A DNA stretch of 64,000 bases from Lepidonotus clava. Taxonomy: Eukaryota; Annelida; Polychaeta; Phyllodocida; Polynoidae. The position numbers and the translations under genes are program-made. The stretch is from NCBI GenBank assembly GCA_936440205.1, contig OW387147.1, forward strand, positions 36,543,629 to 36,607,628. The letters are read 5' to 3'. Below, piece after piece: positions 47,701 to 61,274 of this stretch; position 1 is the stretch's first letter, and each line of letters begins with the position of its first letter. A model generated the notes under the pieces. The model had not been told where the DNA came from, searched no databases, and worked only from the letters and a program-made list of their open reading frames with translations.

Positions 47701-50102
47701 TCAGATATTATTTTCGCGATTGAATCAATCTATTGTCATATATCAGCTAATAATCATGCTTACCATCATGCTGGGCCGAAAGAAATTCTTCCAGATATAT
47801 ATCATAATATCTCATCATTATATGCACAGTAGACAAATGTTATAAAACTGCCAGAGATATACCAAACTGTGTAAAAACCGGTGGCGGTAACTTGGCACAT
47901 GATTGTGTCCGCTCTTGGCCATTTCTGTGGAGCAGTGTGGTATGGCCGAAGGATATGTAGGCCCTATTTATGAATGCATGCAGGGTGATTTGAGAAGAAG
48001 TTTTTCTTAAAATGAGCTACGGATTACAGCATGTCGTTTAACATGAGCTTAAGCAGGAAATTTAAAAATAGCAATAACAGCGCACACAAATAATGGAATA
48101 ACTATTGGAATGTATATTTCAAACCGTTGGACATCCAATGAACGTGAAAGTATTTCATTGATAGGTCGGGAAATTGTTAAATGTCATACTGCAGAAGCTC
48201 AGGTAAAAAAGGCACAACATGCAACGGACTTAAGACACTTTCAAAAACTGGCTATATATAGGTATAGCAATGGCGACTCTTACCATGACCTTTGCTGAAT
48301 AGATACCGCATTCTCCCAACCCTACTTTGGGTCTTGTATCATCAATGTAAAGCTGTCTGTATCAAGCACTGTGAGGCTGCATACGAATGGCGGGAGGTCC
48401 ATCTAGACGGATGGGTATTGTCCCTTAGCTGAGCCGTATAGACGGAAACACTGTCTGATCGGCCGCCCACAGGCCCCCACCACGTCTGTAGGTAATCCCG
48501 GCATGATCCACACAGTGGGCCGGGCCGGGAAGATCAGCCTGTGGTGGGGGGACATTTACAAGATTAAAGCCTGTATTCCACATCCCGACTTTGATGCCGG
48601 CGGTTTTGTCTTTGTATGATTTTCTCTAAGAGCTTGGCAGGAAACCATACCTCTTATATAGAATTAAAAAGAGAATAATTATTGTTACATCATTTTGGCG
48701 GTGTATTACATGTCTATATTCAGTCTTAATACCACCTGCCAATTCTTATAATCGCAGAAAAATCGGCATATGGAATAAAGGAGCAAGTTGCTGCAAGCTG
48801 AAGTCTTGCATATGTACCACAAAGAACAGTTTCTGCAAACGAGATACTATTACCGCAAAACTTTTATCATCAGGCAATCACATATCATAACTCCTTCAAA
48901 AACTTCATGCAATCTTCTAGATGGCAAATGTGATATTAGACGCTAACCACTTTGCAAGTTTGATACTAGTCACTTTAAAAAATAACCTATGCATAATTGT
49001 TTTCCATTGGAAACACTATAGCGGCATTTCAGCTTGACTCTAAATGCCATTTACATGATTGCCCTAGAGCAAAGCCTTTTAGCTGACTGGCAACTCTGTG
49101 AGTATTCTGATTGTTTCAATTATCTCAAGCCGGTACGCTTATGCAGTTCGTACATGTGATACAGAGAAATATGCATCTTTTCCGTCACAGCTGTCTATCT
49201 AAGTACACAGGATGGGTGGTGTGGACACATAGGTTGTATTTTATCAAACATCAATCGTATTCCTCAAAATCACATCCCCCCCTTTCATGAGACATACTCT
49301 TAGATCAACATTGACGCAATTCTACAAGATTTCCTTCTAGGGTAAGTCGGTTGAGGTTCCCCTTTTTGCATCACGAAATGTAATGCTACCTGAATCCTCT
49401 TTGAAGTATATGATGTATGGATCGTAGAAGAGGTCAGGGTACTTTCAAAACAAGTATTGCATTTCAACAGGCTTTATTTCATTTTCTGTTCGTGTAATCC
49501 GCTACATGTGGGATTCGAGTTTATGTCAAGGTTGAAACATATTTATTTTTATAATTCATAAGCCTTTCATACCACATCTCGAAGTGTATTTCCTAAATGC
49601 AGAAAACTGTTACGTCCTTTAATGAAAGTTTAATGCTGTATCATATAATACAGTGATTTAAGATGTGACATAATTACGTTGAAATATCAACGGATTAACA
49701 TGCACAAGATGAAAGAACCTTTGGTTTGAAGTTCGAGACAAAGTTATCCAGAAATGTAAAACTTCGAAGTAGACAGGCTTAGGAAACACACCATGAAGAT
49801 AATTGATACCCGAGGGAGGATGCTAAACTTAGGTTACTCGAGCACCTGTTGACGTGAGTGCAGCCGCGGCTGAATAGGTGTATCGAGGTTGGCCCCTGAG
49901 GTAGATCCAGTTCTCAGTCCCCAATCAAGACTATGTAACACTGAGTAACTAACAAAGCCATAGGGCAATCCTCGACACCTTTATCTCTTTTTCGAATAGT
50001 CTACTTGATCCCCAAACATAAAGACATTCTCTTCCCACAAAAACCCTTGAGACCCAAAATATCTTCTGGCCCCCGAGTCCTGTCCATCCCTCTTTTCCAG
50101 AG
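44731..50102. other. no supported gene; GC island at 46,030-46,560
   Basis: A 191-codon + frame at 46,099-46,674 starts at GTG, lies in the GC-rich island and has no domain, so I regard it as chance. The island holds ggcgccatatcagg, gtataaggccggc and many CpGs. A purine-rich patch lies at 45,590-45,690 and a GC-rich, unique block at 48,370-48,560. Confidence 0.4.
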
Positions 50103-50350
50103 TTAAGGCTGGAACCCACTAAGCGACGAAACTAAATTCTGGCCTTTGTACTGGTTGAAACGACCAGAAATGGTCAGAAACGACCAGAAATGATGTTCCC
50201 ACTGAGCGATTTCTGGAAAATCGCTCAGTGGGAACACTTTTTTGTGTGTTTTGTGACCAGTTCTGGTCGTTTCGACCAGAACCAAGCGACCAGAACTAGT
50301 AGAAACGACCAGAATTTCAGTTTTATCGCTGAGTGGGTTCCAGCCTTTTA
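50103..50350. mobile_element. 248-bp doubly palindromic foldback element
   Basis: The outer ends TTAAGGCTGGAACCCACTAA and GAGTGGGTTCCAGCCTTTTA are inverted. Inside lies a second palindrome, gttcccactgagcgatttc / gaaaatcgctcagtgggaac (50,194-50,234). Between them are repeated cgaccagaa words in both orientations. The layout suggests one copy inserted into, or duplicated within, another. Confidence 0.85.
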
Positions 50351-53300
50351 CCAGACTGCAGGTGACGTGTTTACAATAGGGACACGATTTCTGTGTGTAG
50401 GTGTTGAGCGTAGGCCTACAATAATCTTGAATGAAATGTTGTCATTGCACTACATGCCCAAATCATAACGTTTCTCTCAGGATTATGGTACTCACAATGG
50501 CTCAGGATAATTTGATCCAAGCTAAGCACCAGTCAACTGTTACAGACTCCCGCTGTTACAGACTCCCGCTTCTGAACACATCGCAAAATGGCAAAAAAAA
50601 AGTGATTTCTTTGCATGCCTCATGGCCTTAAGATGCACCACAAACTATAGCAAAGTCCCTGTTGTGAAAACATTGCCAATAAGGGGTCTGTCAAATGGAT
50701 AGGTCGGATCAGCCCTTCTCTCCACTTTTCTTCAATCATATAAAGCAGCCTATTTGGGTCTTGTCATACCAAAGTGGGTCTGGAGATTGGTTCACAGGTG
50801 GCTGTGCACCCTGGGTGGACATTAGCCCTAAGGCAGCCGTCAATAACGGTTTGAGAAGAGATCAAGATACATTCACTGATGTGGTACGGTGCCTGCGGTG
50901 CCACAACCTACCCCACGAGCTGCTCATACTGCCGGAGCAGCTCTCATACTGTCGTGTACACGGGCTGAAAGGTGGCTCATCACAATCATAACAAAGTGGA
51001 AACTCCGCATCCTCCTCTTCCTCCTTCCGCAATAATAAGCATTGTATGGTGGCAAAGAAAGTATTTTTTAGACAACATAAGTACGTTAACAAGCACCCAC
51101 AGAGCATGCAGACAAGGTTTTGCACCGTAACATTTGCTACATAGTAGGAAAAGTAGTAGCACTATTTCTACGACAATGGAAAGAAGTTTTTACTCAACGC
51201 AAACACAAACATGACCTTTCAATATTGCTTTGGCAGGTAACATACAGTTTTGGCCAATTACATTTACACAACGATGCATCAATGTGGTGTGACAACCTGA
51301 TATAGCTTTAAAACAAGATGCCAAAGACAGTGTTTTGGACCAGGGAAGACGCAGTTCATGCTGAAATATTCAAATGCTGATATCAGGAGGGGAATTGCAA
51401 ACAAAATGTCTAAGTTTATCTTTTTGTCACTCATCAATACAAATACCGAATGCTTTACCTTTAGTTGGTGGGTTATGGATACAAATATTTCTTAAACGGC
51501 TCAGCATGTATAGAAACTGTGCCACACAAACGTCCTAACGTCAATAGTGAGCATTGCTTGAAAACTGTGACAAAATGGTGGCATGTGTTGCGATGCGCAG
51601 GGAAGGGAAAACGTTTGTAAACAACAGCTGGGCCCGAAGGGAAACATGAGAATGACTGCCTATTTTCACTGAGACTTCATCTTTTTCCTTCAAGCTAAAA
51701 TCCAACACTTGAAGCTGGATGCTTGGAGAGACCGGTACAACTGTATACTTCCTAACCCTCAAATTTCTTCCAAGCGTTAGTTGAATATATCGACAACTAA
51801 GATAACTGTGTGAGCTCTCTTAATACTTTGAATTTCAATTATAATCAAATCCTTCCAGTGATTATATTCTCGGCTCTAAGTACTTTAAATATGTCACGCA
51901 CATCAAACAATTTATCAAAAATATTCACCAAGTATTAAACGGTAATTTCTGAGAGTGATATACACAGTCTTGTAAGGTGTAAGACCCCGGCGTCCCGTGG
52001 GAGGGCGCTGCCAGACCCGCCCTGGAGGACCGCCCTCCTCTAATTAACCGTCGTGTATGTAGCGCCCCCTGGGGCCCTCAGGACGTCTTAGCCGGCAGGT
52101 AGTATGATTGATGGACGCACGCCGATATTACCTTCTGATATAGACATTTACAGCCATTAATCAACAGTCCCAGGGAAACGTTGGCCATAGTGAAAAAAGG
52201 ACCTGATGGTAGGGGAAAATCTGAAAAGGTACGTCTTAAATTTACTGCTTACCGAAGCAGATTTCCTGTATCGTAACTACCGATCGCATGGATAAATGTT
52301 TTGAATGAATTCTCGGAGAAACATAATTCAAAAAGCATTATCTTAACAGAAATGTCATTTAGTCATTGCATTCTTGAAGTTGGATTGCAAAGCTTGATGC
52401 GCAAGGTGGCGAGTTGTGGGGGGGGGGGGGGGGTAACAATATGTAAGTTCTTATTACAAACTAGTGTGAAACAGCCATTTACTTAATAGAAGAAATGGTT
52501 AGATAGTTATTGTTATTGTTATTAATCATCTCATCGATTCACTTATGCTATTCTTTTTTTGGGGGGCGATATAGTATAGTGAGAATTGAATCGAGAGATG
52601 ATTTATTTGCATGGGGGTCATCTATATTCCATACAATGTTCACCCGCGTTGACTGATTCTCACATGGTGTAAAAAAGAAGTATGCGTCCTATGGTTGACT
52701 ATGGTAGATATACATACGGGTAATAAACTAAACTACAATACTATCTTAGTCAATAACTATTTTATTTGTGCTGGGTATAGGGGTTCGTTGTTCTATCACT
52801 CTGCAGTTATGACATTTAATACGATTTTAATCGTCAAAGATGAGAATTTCGAGAACAACGGACATCTGCTCATTCACATGCCATAGGTACATTACCTCCT
52901 GTTATGCAGTTGCACATAACAAAATGTACCACTTATGTAGCTGTACACTGGGAACAGCTACCATGCAGCCAATGCTGTGACGACACATATTGTTTGAATA
53001 AACAACCACTGGTACGTCGCAGAACGGCACGGATTCGTCATCCCTTGGTGCAGCTTGATAGCAATCTTTTCAACAGCTAAATATTTATGATGATGTTTTC
53101 TTTGCCTCAAGAACATAATATAATGACGAGCCCCAACTTCTCCAGTAAACTTATACCTTGTCCATATACTTGAGACGTTCAGACAATAATTTGTTCACAC
53201 TTTGTGTTCGTGGAATGTGGTTTCCCGATCATTATTTAGAAAATTGTTTTTCAAGAAAGAGTTCTTCAGATAACACCTCAGAAAAGACGGCATCCTTAAG

Positions 53301-54746
53301 TAGCTAATATCTAGTCTAGAGAAAGTGGCGGAAGGAGAGGTCAAGAGACGGGGGCACTTTCAAAGTGTTTATGTGGTCTACAAAAAGCAGCGGTCTCATG
53401 GGGCCCATTACATCTCTATGTTTTTAGAGTTTAAAGGGTCGAAGGTCCACTAGGGAGGTGTTGGCTGAACAATAGACCTGTCTAGTCTTCTCATGGGGAG
53501 CTTCTAACCTTACACACTTTATTGTCTGCCCAGAATACTTAAACCACAGAATGGTGGTACATTGTGAGACGTTGGGTCTTAACAAAGTAAAAGAGAGTAT
53601 TCATCTGAAACAGTTACTTCACTGGTGTCAATAATAGGTCTTGTTTCCATAGACAGATTGAAGTTGTGGCTATTAATGACCAAATGTTATTATTTTTAAG
53701 GTAGGATGTTATGCTTCAACAACATTATTCATATTGTTCCCCCTTCTCCGTTTGACACCAATTAGGGATCCCTAAGCATGAAATACATAAATAAGTTCAA
53801 CATACATAATGTGAATCCGTGGATCAATTAGTGTCTTATTCGACTAAAGATTTGGGTTTGTTCCACGGTATGAGAACCTTAGTTATCTGTGATTACTATG
53901 TCTCAAATAACATTCTCTGTAAATAATGCATGCCATTGTTCTATGTAACAGAATTACAACCTATCGGCGAATTACTATCTACAGGTAAAATTACCCTGAA
54001 CCTTTTGAAAGGATCATTGAACGCAACCACACCCTTCTGTGTTATGTTTCACATACAGTATGTATACACATGTTAAGGGTGATACACTGCATGTATATTT
54101 GAACACCTGAACCCTAGGCCTATAGATTTTACTTAGCTACCTCCTCTACCCCCAGATCCAGGGACTGTTGTGTCCTCTCCTTAGATCTATATTCATTCAT
54201 ACCCATGTTAACCTAACATGACTCACATCTAATACTTTTCTTTCCATAGTTTTGGGGATAGCATCCGTTTGTAAAGTTCAGTATGAGGCAGATACTATCC
54301 AACAAACGGGTTTGTGGAATAGCATCTTTTTGTAGCATAGTGTCTTTAAGCTGATGCTATTAAAACGACAAAATTACACGTTTTGTAGGATAGCGTCTAT
54401 TGTAGGATAGCCTCTTAACGGTGGTGGCATCAAGGTATGAGGCAAAAAACACGGGCGGTCGGTTGGAATTCGGTGCATTCTTGCCACCATATATATAAAC
54501 CGTACAGCTTATCAACATAAGCATAGGCGTTTATGCTCTGCCTCCTCTTGATAAACCACCACAGACAGCCTTCTGCTGCGACCCATAGTGAGCAGTACCT
54601 CAGCAGGCGGCCATACAAATAGTTGTGGGACGAGCAGGGCTTCATTACCCGCTGCCGACACGGTAGTTATCTGTGGTACGGACCCCTAGCCTGCCCCCCT
54701 CACACCCCGTACATCAACACGTCACTGACAGACGTCCTCACTTACG
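50351..54746. other. gene-poor region
   Basis: A G run of about 16 lies at 52,418-52,433 and a CpG-rich patch at 51,985-52,100. At 54,250-54,440 a loose repeat of ggatagcatc / gatgctat words occurs in both orientations. Short frames are unsupported. Confidence 0.4.
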
Positions 54747-55212
54747 GCTCTATTCCACTAGCCGATTTTACTACCAACTTCAGAAATCGACAGTGCGAAT
54801 TTTGGTTAATCATGAACATGTTTATACCATTAGAAAGGGCTTTTAATTTTCTTTCCAGTGATATGTAGGATGTATCTTGACCTTGTGCAGACATGGTCAC
54901 ATGACCACCTTTTGGTGATCATGTATTTTTTATGACCACGTGGCAATTAAAAAAAATAAACTAGCAATACTGAATTGTATAGAACACAAATTGTTTCATC
55001 ATAATATCATATGCTTTTTTTTTAGATACGATACATTTACCAAAAATAACTGTTTTAGATGTGTGGTAAATGTTAATCATGAGAACTCTAAATTGGTCAT
55101 CAAGTTGACGCCCAGCTCTTTCGAGACAATGTGAAGTCATCATATTACTGGTTAAAAGTAGTACATTACCAAATAATCGGTGGTCAAAATCAGCTAGTGG
55201 AATGCAGTTTTT
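54747..55212. mobile_element. MITE copy, CGATTTTACTGCC family, with an internal insertion
   Basis: The left end TTACGGCTCTATTCCACTAG, then CCGATTTTACTACC, and the right end GTCAAAATCAGCTAGTGGAA are inverted. Compared with the 210-bp copy at 57,416-57,625 it carries about 250 extra bases between ggatgtatcttg and atcatattactgg, a probable nested insertion. Confidence 0.75.
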
Positions 55213-57415
55213 CCCCGCCCGGGCTCAGGCATGACTGGGCTGCCAATGGTTGGGGTAACTCATGCTGTGTTGTTATAGTACTCTCTCTGGGGTACCCACT
55301 TCACTCGGGGATGGTATAGGCAGCCTGGGGCAAACATTTAGTATGGCTCCACAGGTGCAGGAGATTTGGGGGATACATTTTTATCGACTCCATAGGCATA
55401 GCTTCAAAATCTAGCTTACAGTAGGCATAGAACTATAGAAGTTCATTCAAAATTGAAAGTTTGAAAGATCGTGCACATATAATTGCTCTAATAGAACAAT
55501 TTAGTTTCCTAAACTTGAGGCCGTATTCTTATACCGAAAGTACGGGCCGCGGATATTGGGCATTTATATGGTAACGTTCTCTATCAGACTCATTTCCTTT
55601 CGGCGCATTATTGGCTGCCGAAAGTGCAATATCGGCCGCCAAAAGTGCAATATCGGCAACAAGAACAAAATCGGTAGGGAAAAATTACCAACATGTTGGT
55701 AATTTTATCGGCAATGCTGCAGAGGATTCAACGTACTGGGAGTAAAATGTTTATACATCAAAACTATAAACTCTTGATCGCTTTGGAAATATCTGATATC
55801 ATTAAATTTTGGTTGAAAGCAATCCTTAATTCCACCGGAATTTCAATCCAATTACCAATATACACTCTTTGAAAAACTAATGCACATTTAATATAGCGAA
55901 TGCCTCTTTTTTTAATAGAACATCAAACCTGCATTGCAATTTTCATAAGGATAAAAGCCGAAGATTTTTTATTAAGAGGCAACAAAATTAGGCCTGAGAG
56001 GTCAAATTTAAGCAGAATCAAGGAAGACACCCGAGTCGCATTTTCATTTCTAATTTCAAAAGGTTGCTTCAAATTGTCATTAAGTTTCATTGGTCTGTTT
56101 ATTATTAAATATGGTTTCCCGCTTTCGCATACATTTCCTATTTGAAATGAATGTCAACTCATCAAATGGGGCAGGCCTTTCAAATGTTACCTCAGAATGA
56201 ATACGAACCTACGAAATCTGGACTAATCATGAACTGTAACATGACTAACACTGTTACATCCAGGTGTAGTTCACGCAAAATGTCAATGCAAAGGTCTTGG
56301 TGATTGTGTCAAAGACACATTACAGAAGTAATTGATCCACACCCTATATCAAATTTATCATACAACACGCTCATTGACGGTAGAATGATATCGAGTCGTG
56401 ATAACAGGGTGGTGAATAAGCTTTCACTTGTAGTATTATCCTCTGTCGGCGTTCCACTACATGTACAACACCTACTTTACTTATTACCTAGGCCCTAACA
56501 CAATTTCCATAACAAGAGGGAGAGGAAAAGTAAGGAGACCTCACCTTTTGGTTTCACATGGACAATACACCTAACATATCTTGTTAATGTTCCTGCACAA
56601 ACAAGCAATGCTTTTTACACTCATACAATATTAATGTTCTTATGTTTCGCGCACATAAAACAGATTGCTATCAGCATGGGTAAGTAACGCCTTTGGCGTC
56701 GGATCCCATCGTGATGACAGAATGTGTAACGACAAACGCATTAATTGGGAGCCCCATGAGGTGATCTGTCAACTAGATATGTCCTTTTGGGGTGTGGGGT
56801 TCTGTGGGATAATTGAGACGATTACACCCTGCAAGCCATCTATCTAAATGAAATCTTCATAATTGTGAAAGAGCGCTAAGCCCAGGGGCCCCTCCCTTTG
56901 TGTAATTACCCATTAGGTATGAGTAAGAGGTGTGGGGGTAAAGTGACATACGGGATAAGGGGAACGAACCTATAAAAGTAATGACATGAGAAGGAACGGA
57001 ATAGGGTGGAAGTGGGAATGAAGAAGAGAGGAGAAGGGGGAGAGGGAAGTGGGGGAGGGTTAAAATGAACAGGAATCGGGAAAGGGAAGAAAATAACGAA
57101 AGGGCGGTGGACGGGTAACATGGGGAGGGAGATGGAAGAGGGGGGCGACAAAATGAAGGAGGGAGGCGGAAATAAGAACCCCCAACAAATCCGGACAGAT
57201 GATGATAGAACAGGAAGCAGAGGGGCAGAAGCATGGAGACTATAGATCACCAAATGCCAACCATCAGTCACCTGGCAGTTACAGTGGATTGACTTGTAAC
57301 GGTCTATCAGGGCTAGCCCCTCTAGCCCAGCACCTTCCACGTGGTGTGAGCAGCTCCCCGAGCAGCTCATGGAGCTGCTCATCACGCCCACACCGACCCG
57401 TCAACCGATTCCAAA
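55213..57415. other. non-coding region
   Basis: At 55,520-55,735 a possible further foldback head occurs (gaggccgtattcttatac) with repeated aaagtgcaatatcggc words and a palindrome, attaccaacatgttggtaat. A purine-rich stretch lies at 56,990-57,180, making the open frames there unreliable. Confidence 0.4.
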
Positions 57416-57625
57416 TGCTGTCTACCACGAGCCGATTTTCCGTCGGATGTCAATAAAAAGCAGTGGGGATATTGGTTAACCATAGACATGTTACATAGCA
57501 ATAGAAAGGAATTGAAATTCTCTTTCAAATGATATGTAGGATGTGTGGTCTTTTGTAATATTACTGGTCACAACCTATAGATTATCAAATAACTGCCAGT
57601 CAGAATCACCTAGTGGAACACGTGC
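57416..57625. mobile_element. MITE copy, CGATTTTACTGCC family, 210 bp
   Basis: The left end is gtctaccacgagccgatttt and the right end is cagaatcacctagtggaac, inverted. The body ggggatattggttaaccata, then agacatgttacatagc, defines the family core shared with 54.7 kb and, on the minus strand, 16 kb. Confidence 0.72.
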
Positions 57626-57965
57626 TTCACCCCGCTCTTTATTAGATATGTTGACGGGCAGGAATCAATACATCGACTCGGGCCGGTATGTAGGCCGGTC
57701 CCGGAGGGGGGCCTGGCGGCAGGAGGGCCCGAGGGGGCCGGTAGGAGGGGACCAGTTCTGACGGGGAAGGTCCCACAACTACACGTTGACGTGGAGAAGA
57801 ACACGTGTCGACGTAGATAATAGATCATCTGACAGACTGGAGCTGTCATTACTTATGATATTTGTGTTGCCTACACTGGAAGTATTCAGCTGTGGTTATA
57901 AGGAGGTCTGTCCCGGCTTCGATAAGATTATCTTAGTACAACACATCATCACTTTTACGTAATGG

Positions 57966-58110
57966 TCCTGCGGCTCTATTCTACTAGCCGATTTTACTGC
58001 CGATTTCAACACATCGTTATAGACATAGGGTTTTAATTCTATTTCAAATTATGTATAGGATTCTTTGTCTTTTGCTACACTAGTAGTACACCTAAAGAAT
58101 AGTTGGTTAG
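57966..58110 (+). mobile_element. MITE fragment, CGATTTTACTGCC family
   Basis: It begins tgcggctctattctactagc, then cgattttactgccgatttc, and shares the gttttaattctatttcaaat body with the other copies. The right terminus is not recognised, so it is truncated or decayed. Confidence 0.62.
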
Positions 58111-60280
58111 GTTCTTCCCATACCAAACACGAAGGCGCGTGTATATTTAATGTTGATGCTTAATTCTTTGCTTTAAGATCTCAACGTATTATCAAACAGT
58201 TTATAGTGAACGTGTTTATACTACCGTGATTGTACGTTTTGAGGGTTACTATTCAAAAAATCTTCGGGTTGGGGAGAACCTGACATTGTGCATGTGACGT
58301 CTTTCATAATATAAAGAGTGGGAAAACGACGACGCCCGAATAGGTCCCCGACAAGAACCAAAGTTATCTCATGTACTGCTTATACAAACATGCACATGTC
58401 CTGTATTCAAATGATGCTATAAACATGATAAGCATAAGGTTCATCCTTATACTCTTCTCTCATTTATCAAACAGAATTAATCAAATTTGACATATCAGGT
58501 ATATTGTTACCGTAGAAAGGTCAACGTTGCAATGTACGTGTATCAATTTGTAACCTTGCATGTATACAACCATTTCCATATACTGATAATATGCTGTGTT
58601 TACAACATGAGTATTTGTGATACCGTCGTGTATATAATTAAACACGTTCATGCGATGTCACATGGAGAGGCAGAGCCATATATAGCAACATGCGCTCCAC
58701 TCCCATTTCCATATACTACTTACATTTGCCATGTACAGTAGAATCAGTTTACACGACATAATCATGCATATTGCAAAACAAAACTGATCATGAACGACGT
58801 CACACAAACAGGCAATGTATTTCCCTTTGCAGGTTATGAGGTCATTCGAACAATATTAACCACTGCACAAATCATTAACCTGTCTTAGCATATAATTTTG
58901 TAGTATTTTGTATGGTGGGACCTATCAAATTAACTATAGACTTCTGTCTATGACAATATTTACACTACCTTATTGAAGTGTCTCTGTACATCCCTAGATC
59001 ATTTCCATTACACTTCGGTAACTAACTCAGTTTGTGACGTTTCAAAGCTTTACATTAATTTTGGCGTTATCAGAGGGATTGAAAAGGACAGTATATATAT
59101 TATGTCCAACCTTTATGACTGTCACTTTTTATTTATTTACATCCAAACACAAATGCCACCCTTGAATTATACGTAATTGATATAGAAGTTAACAATGATA
59201 AAAACATTAAATTATCAGATATCAGGTTATTGCTCCATAATTATAATCGGGGTTTTCTTTCGTTTCAGATAATCCAATACCGTTTTTGTGCGTGCGCAGT
59301 CACAAGGTAAGGGAACAATGTTCAATTGATATTCCTTTGTTGCAAGTTTTTAAATGTCGTGATCGAGTTGTAACCCAATACAAGGACAAAGTCTGAATAG
59401 AATTGAAGTAAGATAGGTTCAAACTTTGTCAATCCCTTCCCTTCCCATTCTGTCAAGCACTATCTTAGCTTATCAAAACGGGATATTGGTATAATAGTAG
59501 ATCAACTAGCAGATCACCTAACTGACTGAAGCTGGTACTTGTCTATTGCGGCCAGTAGTTAAATCCCATATGCAGGGTAGATTTACTTATGGAATCCCCT
59601 GGTCATTGATACTCTTTATTCAGCATAAAGAGGCGAATCGCATATAAGTATACTGGCTGTTAGTAAAGTTGGAACGCCAGTGACAAATGGTCTATTCAAA
59701 GAGACCAATATTACTCTTAATCCAAATAGATACATTAGATTTATCCAACATACCATATTTATAAACTCCCATTCAAATTCATTTACATACGCTATTGTTG
59801 AATTAATAGCCCAACAAACCTGTCAGCTTTGTAGGTATTTGGGATATCCTCTTAATACAGGGAGTTAACCTTAAGCTTACGAATATTTTGTATTCATTAA
59901 GATTATTTCAGAATTCTACTATAAAATAAGCTGCATGTAAAATGTGACCTGAAATCAATACCACATGCCACAAACAAAGAGCGGCTACGCTAAAAACTTA
60001 ACGTTCAGTCACTGTAAAATGGGACTTCCTTTTTGGCTCTGGGGCTTTTAAATTGGTCACCCCAGCCTCCAAGCCTCCCAGCCTCCCCAGCCTCCCTCCC
60101 CGCCACCCCAGCCTCTCCGGTGACTTGATGGGCGATAATTGGGGTGACGAGACGTCTCACTGCGGACATCCGGTGCCCTAAAACACCGGTGGGTCGGCCT
60201 CAGTGGGCCTCAGGTTACAGTGTCCTGAAGGACTGAGGTGTCTGCTCATACACACTCCTGCCTGATTTGAAAGTGTAATT
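58111..60280. other. gene-poor region with one possible short exon
   Basis: AT-rich to about 59,950, then a C-rich stretch of repeated cctcccagcctcc words at 60,055-60,120. The candidate exon at 59,269-59,306 is described separately. Confidence 0.4.
59269..59306 (+). CDS. possible 38-nt exon, unrecognised
   Basis: A strong acceptor (gttttctttcgtttcag) is followed by 38 nt and a donor, gtaagg. In phase 1 it reads NPIPFLCVRSHK. A second candidate at 63,154-63,185 would join it in phase. Such short matches also arise by chance, and neither resembles a family I can name. Confidence 0.22.
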
Positions 60281-60598
60281 AGGGGCGGATCCAGGGGGGC
60301 GGGGAACATTTTAAAGATTTCCCCTGACCCTTCTGGTCTGACGTTTTTGCATTACAAAGAATTCAGGGGAGGATACAGGATTTTTGAAAGGGCGGGGGGC
60401 GGGGTCAGCATAAAGGCTAAGCACTAAAATGGCGTGCATTTGCGCATACACACGCGTCATTTCCCCCTCTTTGTGTAGTCTAGGGGTCCACAAAAAGGGG
60501 GGATCAGCACCCTTGGACCGCCCTGAATACACCCCTGGAATTTGGCCAAAAATATGGGGGCGCCCCCAAGCGCCTCCCCCTCCCCTAATCCACCACTG
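60281..60598. mobile_element. hAT-like MITE, CAGTGGC family, probably nested
   Basis: The left end AGGGGCGGATCCAGGGGGGC and the right end CCCTAATCCACCACTG are inverted over 318 bp. A second family-like head, caggggaggatacagg (about 60,365), and tail, atacacccctgg, lie inside, suggesting one copy inside another. Confidence 0.62.
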
Positions 60599-61274
60599 AT
60601 AATTATGTGAGTAGATGGGAAATCGTGGCAAACCCTGTTGTAAAGGGCCCATTTGTTCTAGTGATTTTGGCTTGGCTCTTTAGCAATTACATAGCACTCA
60701 CCTTAGAGCCTATATATAAAAACGAGGACCATTTCTTTCATAAAGCCATCCCGTCCTAGATTCATTTATCCTTAACCAGAACGCCCCCTTTAGATTGAAT
60801 ACCTTCCTTTACAACCGTTGGCATGGGGAGAAAATAAAGTAATCATTTATCCAAAAAAAACATGTTTTTGTCCAACATTGAAGCTCGTTTACTTTAACGT
60901 TTTATCTCTAAAATAGTTCTTTCTCAGCCAACTACCCCACCTATATTTTCACAGCAGTATCTATAGATAGGCACTGTAAGGTCTGATAGGTGATGTTGGA
61001 TGTTCAAGGAAAGTAGGGTTGAAGGTAATCCGACGTATTGCTCGAATTAACATTATACATTTAAAGTAGTTCTAGGTCCTTGATCTCTAGATAGCCTACT
61101 CGGATACAGTCGAGTCTTAGAGGCCGTTGAGGAAGAGAGATTAACCTCAAACTTTTCAAAGCGTCCTAAAACGAGAGTCAAAGTTTTTCTTAGGACGAGT
61201 GTATACTACTCAAACGTTGTCTATCGTACAGTCTTGATCCATTTTATCTGGTTACATGAGAGTACCTGTTACTT

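Noticed and set aside
56857-57391. Two Pro/Leu/Ser-rich minus-strand frames
   Set aside because: They overlie a purine-rich plus strand. Composition alone explains the open frames.
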